Assembly (NCBI GenBank): GCA_016649475.1
Contig: JAENXP010000181.1
Coordinates: forward strand, 1-5,835
Length of the DNA stretch: 5,835 nucleotides
From: Burkholderiales bacterium
GTDB taxonomy: Bacteria; Pseudomonadota; Gammaproteobacteria; Burkholderiales; SG8-39
Reading direction: 5' to 3'
Part shown: piece after piece, positions 1 through 5,824 of the stretch
Layout: the number at the start of each line of letters is the position of its first letter
Numbering within the stretch: the first letter of the stretch is position 1
Notes under the pieces: generated by a model
Told to the model about the DNA's origin: nothing
What the model saw: only the letters and a program-made list of their open reading frames with translations
The model's database searches: none
Translations under genes and position numbers: made by a program

Positions 1-749
1 GCCTGGCTGCCGATCACCATCAGGGGGCGCTCGGCGCGCACGAGCGCGGCTGCGGCTGCAGTCACGCTGGAAGCGCTTGCGTCCGGCGGCGAGACCGCGC
101 GAACCCGAAACGAGGCCGCCTCGGTGCTACCGGCGAACATTTTCTCCACATGCCGGTTGAGATAAAAGCGCAGCAGCCGGTCGGGGATGCTTTTGCCCTT
201 GCCGGCGGCATCGGCATACCACTGGCGGATGCTGGCTTCGTCGTATAGCAGGTCTACCGGGCACTCGATGCACACCGGCCCCGGCACTGCGGCACGCGCC
301 ACGGAGAACGCTTCTTCCACCGCCGCGCCCAGATCGAGCACGCGGCGGATTTTTATGAACAACTTGACGTGCGGCTCGATCAGCGGGCGCTGGTCGATGT
401 CCTGCAGCGCGCCGCGCCCCTGCAACGCTGTGGGCGCAGCGCCGCCGAACAGCACGATGGGCGATTGCGCCAGCTGCGCATTCTTGAGCGCGGTAATGGT
501 ATTGGCGAGGCCCGGGCCGGCAGTCACCGCGGCGACGCCGGGCACGCCGGTGAGGCGCGCCACGGCATCGGCGGCGAACACGGCAGTCGCCTCGTCGCGC
601 ACATCGATGATGCGGATGCCGCGCGCCTTGGACGCGGTGAGTATGGGCGAGATGTGGCCGCCGCAAAGCGCAAACATGAAGCGCACGCCGTGAGCCACCA
701 GGGCAGCGCCGACACGGTCGCCTCCATGCTCTGCAATCGGTTCCGTCAT
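1..749 (-). CDS. Thiamine-diphosphate-dependent enzyme, ILVBL/HACL2-like (acetolactate synthase-like large subunit), N-terminal part only
   Basis: This reading frame is open from an ATG at 749 down to the left edge, giving 249 residues of what is probably a 550-600-residue protein; the C-terminal half lies outside the window. Residues 9-175 form the pyrimidine-binding (PYR) domain of thiamine-diphosphate enzymes. The cofactor-activating glutamate is E53 in the short motif RDEATAV, followed by the family motifs TAGPGLANT (76-84) and [15 protein letters not shown] (102-116). From about residue 222 the central domain begins (RPLMVIGSQ at the end). The stretch GGHISPIL (30-37) and the RGALQ segment resemble human ILVBL (HACL2, a 2-hydroxyacyl-CoA lyase) more than anabolic IlvB, though many databases would call it acetolactate synthase. 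The start is supported by GGAAGAA at 760-754, a few bases upstream. It is divergent from the SulP gene. The family is clear from sequence; the substrate is inferred. Confidence 0.88.
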   Translation of the reverse strand, partial: MTEPIAEHGGDRVGAALVAHGVRFMFALCGGHISPILTASKARGIRIIDVRDEATAVFAADAVARLTGVPGVAAVTAGPGLANTITALKNAQLAQSPIVLFGGAAPTALQGRGALQDIDQRPLIEPHVKLFIKIRRVLDLGAAVEEAFSVARAAVPGPVCIECPVDLLYDEASIRQWYADAAGKGKSIPDRLLRFYLNRHVEKMFAGSTEAASFRVRAVSPPDASASSVTAAAAALVRAERPLMVIGSQ

Positions 750-1016
750 CTAGTTCTTCCCGTCTCGGTCATCGGGGCCTCGAGCGCAGAAACAACCGGC
801 GAGCAAACGGCGCCGGCGGACGCGGCTTGTTGCCGCGTTGCAATGCTACACCCGGCGCATGGCAAAACACAGACGATGCTCTCGAAAACGCAGATAGAAA
901 TGCAAATTCAGCCGTGTTGGAATATTATTGTGCCACTCGAGCAGAGACGATATGCCCCGGACAAATTCTGGAGAAAAACCGGGTCAAGTCGGTGTGCTCA
1001 CCAACAGGTGCTGACC
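750..1016. other. Divergent intergenic region with dyads and a relatively AT-rich patch
   Basis: This gap of about 267 bases separates two genes read in opposite directions and must hold their promoters unless one is internal. Two perfect small dyads lie side by side: CCGGCG/CGCCGG (796-801 and 811-816) and ACGCGGC/GCCGCGT (820-826 and 832-838, five-base loop). They are 47-90 bases upstream of the lyase start and could be operator-like sites or leader hairpins of that gene. Bases 880-975 are noticeably richer in A and T than the surrounding DNA. The frame of the SulP gene is open through the whole gap, but the peptide it would encode does not resemble the family's N-terminus, so I treat it as non-coding. 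Confidence 0.6.
900..928 (+). promoter_or_regulatory. Weak sigma70-like promoter candidate for the SulP gene
   Basis: TATTAT at 923-928 matches five of six bases of the -10 consensus and lies in the AT-rich patch. The hexamer 17 bases upstream, ATGCAA at 900-905, is a poor -35 (three of six). A second weak pairing is TTGTGC at 928-933 with TATGCC at 951-956, also spaced by 17. Transcription from the first would give a leader of roughly 80 bases before the GTG at 1017. The call rests on pattern only. Confidence 0.25.
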
Positions 1017-1019
1017 GTG
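1004..1019 (+). promoter_or_regulatory. Ribosome binding site deciding the GTG start of the SulP gene
   Basis: AACAGG (1003-1008) ends eight bases before GTG at 1017. This is the best Shine-Dalgarno-like match near the point where similarity to SulP proteins begins. In-frame alternatives are GTG at 1008 and ATGs at 843, 876 and 900, none preceded by a clear purine-rich site. The match is only moderate, so the start is likely but not certain. Confidence 0.45.
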
Positions 1020-3224
1020 AAGATCGCGAAAACCGATAACCTCGCAGGTGATCTGTGGGGTGGCCTGGCGGCAATGCTGGTCGCACTACCCTCGGCAATC
1101 GCTTTCGGCGTGACTATTTTTGCGCCGCTGGGCGGTACCTACGCCGCGCAAGGCGCGATCGCCGGCATTCTCGGCGTCACCGCCCTCGGCCTGATCGCCG
1201 GCGCTTTTGGCGGAACCAATCGTTTGATCACGGCGCCCTGTGCGCCCGCTGCGGCGGTGATGTCGGCGCTCGCGATCCAGTTGTTTCAAAATGGCGCCAG
1301 CGGCGAGTCGGCGGTGCTGATGCTGACCCTGGTCGGGCTCATGTGCGGCGTGATCCAGGTGGGCTTCGGCGCCGTCGGACTGGGGCGTCTGATCAAGTAC
1401 GTGCCCTACCCCGTGGTCAGCGGATACCTGAGCGGCGTCGGCCTCATTATCATCGTCAGCCAGGTGCCGAAGTTTCTCGGTGTACCGACGCAAACCCATT
1501 TCTGGCAGTCGCTGTACACGCCTGCGCTGTGGCAGTGGCAGGGCGTCGCGGTCGGCGTAATCACGGTGGCGGTCATGGCGACCGCGCCGAAGTTTACCAA
1601 GGCGGTGCCGGCCGCCATCCTCGGCCTGCTCGCCGGCGTGCTCGCCTATTTCGGCCTGGGTCTGGCGGATCCGGCGCTGCTCGCGCTCAAGGGAAATGCT
1701 CTGGTGATCGGCCCCCTGCCCATGGGCGGCGAAGGCGCGGGCTTCGGCGACGCGATCTCCGGGCGCTGGAAGGCGGCAGGCAAGCTGAACTTCGGCGAAG
1801 TCGGCCGCCTGGTGGTTCCGGCGGCGACGCTGGCGGTGCTGCTGTCGATCGATACGCTCAAGACCTGCGTCGTGCTGGACGCGCTGACGCGCTCGCGCCA
1901 CGACTCCAACCGGGAACTGATCGGACAGGGACTGGGCAATCTCGCCTCGTCCTTTATCGGGGGCGTGCCCGGCGCGGGACAGATGGGCGCGACCCTGGTC
2001 AACATGTCGAGCGGGGCGCAGACGCGGCTCTCGGGGCTGTTCGAGGGCGCGCTGGCGCTGGTCGCGTTCCTCATCCTCGGTACTTTCATCGCGTGGATAC
2101 CGATAGCGGCGCTGGCCGGCATCCTGATCGTGATCGGCTTTCGCATGTTCGACCGCGACAGTCTGCACCTGCTGAAATCGCGCACCACCATACTCGACTT
2201 CGCGGTGATCGTGGCAGTCGTGGTCGTCGCGCTGACGGTCAGCCTGATCGCGGCTTCGGGCGTGGGCATCGCACTGGCGATCATGTTGTTCATCCGCGAG
2301 CAGATCCGCGGCTCGATCCTGCGCGGCAAGGCTTACGGCAACCACAGGTTCTCCAAGCGGGTGCGGCTGCCGGCCGAGATGGCGATCCTGGAAAAACGCG
2401 GCGACGCCACCGCGGTCTTCGAACTGCAGGGGAGTCTGTTTTTCGGCACGACCGACCAGCTCTACACCATCCTGGAGCCCGAGCTCAAGGCACGCAGCTA
2501 CGTCATCCTCGACATGCGCCGGGTGCAGTCGGTGGATCTTTCCGCGGTGCATATGCTGGAACAGATCCAGAGCATGCTGGCCGAGCGCAACGCGTTTCTG
2601 ATTTTCAGCGCACTCCCGGAGAACGTGCCCAGCGGTCAGGACATGCGCAAGTATTTCGACGCGGTCGGACTGGTGAAGACGGAACGCCGGGTGCAGACCT
2701 TCGACGAACTCGACGACGCGCTGGAGTGGGTGGAGGAGCGCCTGATCGACGAGGAGCATCTCCAGCGCCTGCAGGAGACGCTGCTGGAGCTGCGCGAGAT
2801 CGACCTGTTCCGCGGGCGCAAGGAGACGACCATGGCGGCGCTGGAATCCTGCATGGACAAGCGCGCATACAAGGCGGGCGAAAAGATCTTTGCCCGCGGC
2901 GATGCAGGCGATGAGATATTCCTGATCCGCCGCGGGGTGGTGCGCATCATGCTGCCGCTTTCTGACACGCAGAGCCACCACGTCGCAACCTTCGGCCGCA
3001 GCGATTTTTTCGGCGAAATGGCCTTCCTCGACCCCGCGCCGCGCTCGGCCGACGCCCTGGCCGCTACCGATACCGACCTGTTCGCGCTCTCGCGCGCGCG
3101 TTTCGACACCCTCGCCGAAGAGCACAAGAAGCTCGCGACCGGACTGGTGCTCGGCATCGCCAGGGTGCTGGCGGTACGCCTGCGCTACGCCAACGCGGAG
3201 CTGCGCGTGCTGCACATGTCCTAG
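1017..3224 (+). CDS. SulP family inorganic anion transporter with STAS and C-terminal cyclic-nucleotide-binding domains
   Basis: This 735-residue inner-membrane protein should move an inorganic anion such as sulfate or bicarbonate (family knowledge; substrate not proven). Residues 8-430 are the SulP membrane domain: NLAGDLWGGLAAM opens it, and the signatures RHDSNRELIGQG (294-305) and VNMSSGAQTRLSG (328-340) are typical. In the segment before these, D279 and T283 sit four residues apart, as in the sodium-binding region described for the bicarbonate transporter BicA. Residues 455-575 are a STAS domain; D507-L508-S509-A510 sits where anti-sigma-antagonist-type domains carry their Asp-Ser-Ser/Thr-Gly switch. 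A charged helical linker (572-600) leads to a cyclic-nucleotide-binding domain (about 600-722), whose phosphate cassette FFGEMAFLDPAPRSADA (664-680) keeps G666, E667, R676 and S677. Most SulP proteins are 500-600 residues and end after STAS; the extra tail explains the length. The GTG start is chosen for its upstream AGG and fit to the family. Confidence 0.9.
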   Translation: MKIAKTDNLAGDLWGGLAAMLVALPSAIAFGVTIFAPLGGTYAAQGAIAGILGVTALGLIAGAFGGTNRLITAPCAPAAAVMSALAIQLFQNGASGESAVLMLTLVGLMCGVIQVGFGAVGLGRLIKYVPYPVVSGYLSGVGLIIIVSQVPKFLGVPTQTHFWQSLYTPALWQWQGVAVGVITVAVMATAPKFTKAVPAAILGLLAGVLAYFGLGLADPALLALKGNALVIGPLPMGGEGAGFGDAISGRWKAAGKLNFGEVGRLVVPAATLAVLLSIDTLKTCVVLDALTRSRHDSNRELIGQGLGNLASSFIGGVPGAGQMGATLVNMSSGAQTRLSGLFEGALALVAFLILGTFIAWIPIAALAGILIVIGFRMFDRDSLHLLKSRTTILDFAVIVAVVVVALTVSLIAASGVGIALAIMLFIREQIRGSILRGKAYGNHRFSKRVRLPAEMAILEKRGDATAVFELQGSLFFGTTDQLYTILEPELKARSYVILDMRRVQSVDLSAVHMLEQIQSMLAERNAFLIFSALPENVPSGQDMRKYFDAVGLVKTERRVQTFDELDDALEWVEERLIDEEHLQRLQETLLELREIDLFRGRKETTMAALESCMDKRAYKAGEKIFARGDAGDEIFLIRRGVVRIMLPLSDTQSHHVATFGRSDFFGEMAFLDPAPRSADALAATDTDLFALSRARFDTLAEEHKKLATGLVLGIARVLAVRLRYANAELRVLHMS

Positions 3225-3230
3225 CGGTGC

Positions 3231-3245
3231 TCCCGGCGCCCGGGA
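3231..3245 (+). terminator. Small GC hairpin just after the SulP gene, possible weak terminator
   Basis: TCCCGG and CCGGGA (3231-3236 and 3240-3245) form a six-base-pair stem with a three-base loop, seven bases after the SulP stop. No run of T follows, so it does not meet the pattern of an intrinsic terminator. A competing stem GCCCG/CGGGC (3238-3242 and 3250-3254) overlaps it. It could slow polymerase, protect the 3' end or mean nothing. Confidence 0.2.
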
Positions 3246-3254
3246 ATTGCGGGC

Positions 3255-3283
3255 TTGCCTTGCACTACGCACGAGCCTACTAT
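3255..3283 (+). promoter_or_regulatory. Sigma70-like promoter candidate for the DUF302 gene
   Basis: TTGCCT at 3255-3260 and TACTAT at 3278-3283 are separated by exactly 17 bases, and each matches four of six consensus positions. Transcription would start near 3290, leaving a leader of about 24 bases that contains the GGAG ribosome site. This would allow the DUF302 gene to be expressed apart from the transporter upstream. It is a pattern match without experimental support. Confidence 0.4.
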
Positions 3284-3313
3284 TTCTGCATTGCCCTACC
3301 ACTGGAGATGATC

Positions 3314-3757
3314 ATGATGCGTCTGCTGACTGTCCTGCTGGGCCTGTCGATCGCGCTTTCCGCCGCCGCGGACGACGGCGCGAAAGTCGTCACGGCCAAA
3401 GGCAAATTTGCCGATGTCCGCGACGACCTGGTGGTTGCGATCGAGCAGCGCGGCTTCGTGGTCAACTTCGTCGCCCATGTCGGCGACATGCTCGAGCGCA
3501 CCGGCCGCGACCTGGGAAAAACCAACAAGATTTACGAACACGCCGAAGTGATTGAATTTTGCAGCGCGACCGCTTCGCGCGCGATGATGGAAGCCGATCC
3601 GCAGAATCTGGTTTTCTGTCCCTACACCATCGCCATCTACACCCTGCCCGGAAAGCCCGGCGTGGTGTATCTGGCCCATCGGCAGTATCCCCAGACCGCG
3701 GCGCTGAAACCGGTGGACAAGCTGATCTCCGGCATCATCGCCGACGCCTCGAAGTAG
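3314..3757 (+). CDS. Exported DUF302 domain protein
   Basis: This encodes a 147-residue precursor. Residues 1-19 look like a classic signal peptide: a short positive start (MMR), a hydrophobic core of Leu, Val and Ile, and an Ala-rich end, with cleavage likely after A19 before DDGAK. The mature part fits the DUF302 family: an N-terminal strand and helix (FADVRDDLVVAIEQRGFVV, 32-50), then the core EFCSATASRAM with CPYTIAIY (81-109). Cys83 and Cys102 could form a disulfide in the periplasm. The biochemical role of DUF302 is not established, and I assign none. The start is set by GGAG at 3304-3307, six bases before ATG 3314; ATG 3308 directly abuts that site, and ATG 3317 is the next option. It follows the transporter by 89 bases on the same strand, so read-through is possible, but a promoter candidate lies in the gap. 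Confidence 0.82.
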   Translation: MMRLLTVLLGLSIALSAAADDGAKVVTAKGKFADVRDDLVVAIEQRGFVVNFVAHVGDMLERTGRDLGKTNKIYEHAEVIEFCSATASRAMMEADPQNLVFCPYTIAIYTLPGKPGVVYLAHRQYPQTAALKPVDKLISGIIADASK

Positions 3758-3764
3758 ACACGCG

Positions 3765-3777
3765 GCGCCAGGGGCGC
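3765..3777. terminator. Short hairpin between convergent genes, weak bidirectional terminator candidate
   Basis: GCGCC and GGCGC (3765-3769 and 3773-3777) form a five-base-pair stem with a three-base loop in the 39-base gap between the DUF302 and peroxiredoxin stop codons. There is no T-run on either side. Its location suits termination, but the structure alone is weak. Confidence 0.2.
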
Positions 3778-3796
3778 AGTCATCGCTCCGTTCCTC

Positions 3797-4480
3797 TTAG
3801 CGCGCGCCGCCTTTTTTCTTCTTCGGCGCGGCTTTCGCGATTTCGGTCCTGGAAAAATACCAGTCGGTGTATTCGTAGCCCGCCCGCGCCCTCGCGTCGG
3901 CGTCCTTGACCGTGGCCGGAGGCGGCACCATCACTTTTTCACCGGGGCACCAGCCCTCGGGGGTGGCCACGCCGTGCCGGTCGCTGGTTTGCATCGCCTC
4001 GAGCAGCCGCACAAACTCCTCGATCGAGCGGCCGTTGGTCATCGGGTAATAGACCATCGCGCGCACCTTGCCTGCGGGATCGATGAAAAAGGTGGCGCGC
4101 ACCGTAGAGGTGTCGCTCGCACCAGGCTGGATCATGCCGTAGTCGTGCGCGATGCGCATCGACAGATCGTCGATGACCGGAAACGGAATGTCCACGCCGA
4201 ACTTTTCCTTGATGTTGCGGACCCAGGCCAGGTGCGAATAGGTGCTGTCGATCGACAGCCCGAGCAATTCGCAGCCGAGCTTGCGAAAACGCTCGTAATT
4301 CGCGGCGAATGCGAGGAACTCGGTGGTGCACACCGGCGTGAAATCCGCCGGATGGGAGAACAGGATCAGCCACTTTCCCTTGTAGTCCTGCAGCGAGCGC
4401 GGGCCGAAGGTGGTCTTGGCGGTGAAATCCGGCGCCGGTTCGTTGATGCGCGGAATTCTGGCGGTCCAGACATTTTCCAT
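3797..4480 (-). CDS. Peroxiredoxin, Prx6/archaeal thioredoxin-peroxidase type, with altered C-terminal cysteines
   Basis: This encodes a 227-residue cytoplasmic peroxidase (no signal peptide) that would reduce hydrogen peroxide or organic hydroperoxides. The thioredoxin-fold core carries the active-site motif HPADFTPVCTTE (43-54), with peroxidatic Cys51, Thr48, Pro44 and the conserved Arg128 (STVRATFFID). The C-terminal extension (TPEGWCPGEKVMVPPP, 173-188) marks the Prx6-like group. In archaeal-type 2-Cys members a tail motif C-x-D-W-W-F-C supplies resolving cysteines; here the same place reads YTDWYFS, with Tyr204 and Ser210 instead. The other cysteines are Cys70 and Cys178, and Cys178 could be a replacement resolver, or the enzyme may work as 1-Cys. 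The tail ends in a lysine-rich stretch. I chose ATG 4480 because AGGAG (4491-4487) lies six bases upstream; ATG 4507 would have its purine site directly abutting it. It is the last gene of the three-gene operon. Confidence 0.93.
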   Translation of the reverse strand: MENVWTARIPRINEPAPDFTAKTTFGPRSLQDYKGKWLILFSHPADFTPVCTTEFLAFAANYERFRKLGCELLGLSIDSTYSHLAWVRNIKEKFGVDIPFPVIDDLSMRIAHDYGMIQPGASDTSTVRATFFIDPAGKVRAMVYYPMTNGRSIEEFVRLLEAMQTSDRHGVATPEGWCPGEKVMVPPPATVKDADARARAGYEYTDWYFSRTEIAKAAPKKKKGGAR

Positions 4481-4486
4481 GGTTTT

Positions 4487-4491
4487 CTCCT
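4487..4491 (-). promoter_or_regulatory. Strong ribosome binding site setting the peroxiredoxin start
   Basis: On the minus strand AGGAG is followed by six bases and then ATG 4480. This is the best Shine-Dalgarno match in the window and favours this start over the in-frame ATG nine codons earlier. Confidence 0.7.
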
Positions 4492-4497
4492 GTGCAG

Positions 4498-4512
4498 CGG
4501 AGTTCATCTCCG
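4498..4512 (-). other. Small hairpin between thioesterase and peroxiredoxin genes
   Basis: On the minus strand CGGAG, a five-base loop ATGAA and CTCCG form a perfect five-base-pair stem. It lies in the 46-base gap, just before the peroxiredoxin ribosome site. Its loop holds the rejected upstream ATG and its stem holds that codon's only purine-rich site. It could act as an mRNA-processing or translation-tuning element, or be chance. Confidence 0.3.
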
Positions 4513-4526
4513 TAAGCTGTGCTGTG

Positions 4527-4943
4527 TCAGTCCTGAAAGCGGGCGATGATCTCCGGTGGAATGACGCCCGCTTTCATCCCCTCCGGATCATTCGGGTCGC
4601 GCAGGCCCCACACCCTGACTTCGCGCCCTTCGACGACGATGTTACCGTTGTTATGTATCCGGTGCTCGACCACGAATACCTTGCTGCGCCATTCGCCGAC
4701 CCAGGTCTCCAGCGTGATCTGGTCGCCGAAGCGCGACGGGCCGCGAAAGCTGGCGCTGGCGTCGACCAGCGCCACCCCGGCCATGCGGTATTGCGGAAAC
4801 AGCTGCGCCCAGGGCATGCCGCGCGAGCGGAACATCCTTTCGGTGGCGCGATCGAACCATTCGAAATAGCGCGGGTAAAACACGATCCTGGCCGGATCGC
4901 AATCGGCGAAGTCGACGATGATGTCCATGCGCGAAGGCGTCAT
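4527..4943 (-). CDS. Acyl-CoA thioesterase, 4-hydroxybenzoyl-CoA thioesterase-like (hotdog fold)
   Basis: This 138-residue protein should hydrolyse a thioester between coenzyme A and an acyl or aromatic acid in the cytoplasm. The sequence follows the Pseudomonas 4-hydroxybenzoyl-CoA thioesterase closely in plan and length (about 140 residues). The motif DCDPARIVFYPRYFEWFD (14-31) places Asp16 at the catalytic aspartate, and the later stretch ITLETWVGEWRSKVF (76-90) matches the central strands of that family. Proteins of this fold usually form tetramers. The true substrate cannot be read from the sequence; YbgC-like activity on other acyl-CoAs is possible. The ATG at 4943 overlaps the stop of the preceding hydrolase gene by four bases (ATGA), and AGGTG (4952-4948) lies four bases upstream, so the two are probably translationally coupled. 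An internal ATG at 4928 is less likely, because the chosen start gives the family's usual spacing to the DCD motif. Confidence 0.9.
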   Translation of the reverse strand: MTPSRMDIIVDFADCDPARIVFYPRYFEWFDRATERMFRSRGMPWAQLFPQYRMAGVALVDASASFRGPSRFGDQITLETWVGEWRSKVFVVEHRIHNNGNIVVEGREVRVWGLRDPNDPEGMKAGVIPPEIIARFQD

Positions 4944-5824
4944 CGGACACCTATGAATTCGCGGATCAGCCGGTTCAGCCGCTCGGGTTCTTCGTGCATC
5001 ACCCAGTGCGAGGCCTGCGGCAGGCGCTCGATGCGCAGATCGGGCACGCAGGCCTCCAGTCCGTCCAGACAGCTAGGCAGCAGCGCCTGATCGCGCATGC
5101 CCCAGACCACCAGCGTCGGCACGCGCACCATGAAGTCGGCGGGATCCAGCTTCACCGCCTTCGCGCCCGGATCGTCGCCTACAGGCGGATACAGCGGCGA
5201 AGCGCGGTAGTAATTGAGGCTGCCGGTGAGCGCGCCCGGCTGCGACCAGGCCTCGAGATAGGCGGCCCTCTCGGCCGGATCGATCGTGCCCCCGCTCCAG
5301 CTTTCCAGGGTCATTTTCGCCAGGCGCTGGTAATTGTTTTCCGACAGCACGCGCTCGGCCTTGTCGCTCCTGAGCAGATTCATGTACTGGCTCGCGTCCT
5401 GTTGCGCCGGATTGTGCGCGAGCTCGCGCGCGAAAGTGACCGGATGCGGCGAATTGACCATGATGAGCTTGCTCAAGGTCTGCGGATGCGCCATGGCGTA
5501 AGCCCAGGCGACGGCTCCGCCCCAGTCGTGCGCCACCAGCACGAATTTTTCGTGCCCGAGGTGCTCGGCCAGCTGGCGCACATCCTCGATCAGGATGCGC
5601 GCCTTGTATTGCTTTACCTCGGCGGGGTGCTCGGAGAGGTTGAATCCGCGCAGATCGGGCGCGACTGCAAAATGGTCGCGGCCCAGGTCCTCCAGCTGCT
5701 GCTTCCAGCAATACCAGAATTCGGGAAAGCCGTGCAGGAACAGGATCAGCGGTCCCTGCCCGGCATGGGCGTAATGCAGGCGCACGCCGTTGACGCTGGC
5801 ATAGTCGTGGCGTATGACGGTCAA
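4940..5824 (-). CDS. Alpha/beta hydrolase, epoxide hydrolase type; 5' end close to the window edge
   Basis: This 294-residue protein has the full core of the epoxide-hydrolase/dehalogenase branch of alpha/beta hydrolases. The oxyanion motif HGFPE is at 31-35, the nucleophile elbow AHDWGG puts Asp100 at the nucleophile position, Asp245 (GMRDQAL) is the likely acid and His273 (ASHWV) the base. The cap domain holds SPHPVTFARELAHNPAQ (125-141), like the EPHX3/EPHX4 branch, and candidate ring-opening tyrosines Tyr147 and Tyr206 (SLNYYR). Aspartate rather than serine as nucleophile argues against an esterase; two lid tyrosines favour an epoxide hydrolase over a haloalkane or haloacetate dehalogenase. 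The only start visible is a TTG at 5824 with no clear ribosome site, and the frame stays open to the edge, so the true start may lie a few codons beyond the window. It heads the operon, overlapping the thioesterase gene. Confidence 0.88.
   Translation of the reverse strand: MTVIRHDYASVNGVRLHYAHAGQGPLILFLHGFPEFWYCWKQQLEDLGRDHFAVAPDLRGFNLSEHPAEVKQYKARILIEDVRQLAEHLGHEKFVLVAHDWGGAVAWAYAMAHPQTLSKLIMVNSPHPVTFARELAHNPAQQDASQYMNLLRSDKAERVLSENNYQRLAKMTLESWSGGTIDPAERAAYLEAWSQPGALTGSLNYYRASPLYPPVGDDPGAKAVKLDPADFMVRVPTLVVWGMRDQALLPSCLDGLEACVPDLRIERLPQASHWVMHEEPERLNRLIREFIGVR

Noticed and set aside
127..736. Arg-rich minus-strand frames (127-666 and 524-736)
   Set aside because: They are out of frame with the ThDP-enzyme frame, which carries PYR-domain motifs continuously from 749 to the edge.
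369..1016. Upstream extension of the transporter frame to an ATG at 369, or to ATGs at 843, 876 or 900
   Set aside because: The extra residues overlap the divergent lyase gene antisense or fall in the AT-rich gap, show no family similarity, and lack a ribosome site. A SulP-like N-terminus begins just after 1017.
827..1039. A possible 70-residue small protein in the divergent gap
   Set aside because: It starts with TTG, has no ribosome site, no recognisable motif, and runs across the transporter's start region.
1055..2914. A 619-codon plus-strand frame inside the transporter gene
   Set aside because: The translation is Arg/Gly/Ala repetitive and lacks hydrophobic segments or motifs. It is a +1 shadow of the transporter frame.
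1086..3302. A 738-codon open frame on the minus strand, opposite the transporter gene
   Set aside because: Its product is rich in Arg, His, Gln and Asp with no recognisable domain. It is the usual mirror of a GC-rich coding frame, while the plus strand gives a convincing SulP-STAS-cNMP protein over the same bases.
3803..3830. Inverted repeat CGCGCCG/CGGCGCG flanking a T-rich stretch near the peroxiredoxin stop
   Set aside because: The T-rich bases are in the loop rather than after the stem, and they simply encode the lysine-rich C-terminus, so this is not an intrinsic terminator.
4481..4507. Peroxiredoxin start at ATG 4507, nine codons upstream
   Set aside because: Its GGAG touches the ATG with no spacing and lies in a hairpin, whereas ATG 4480 has AGGAG at ideal distance and fits the family's N-terminus.
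3974..4549. Plus-strand frames opposite the peroxiredoxin and thioesterase genes (3974-4549, 4410-5090)
   Set aside because: Neither shows domains, and both lie antisense to genes with clear catalytic motifs.
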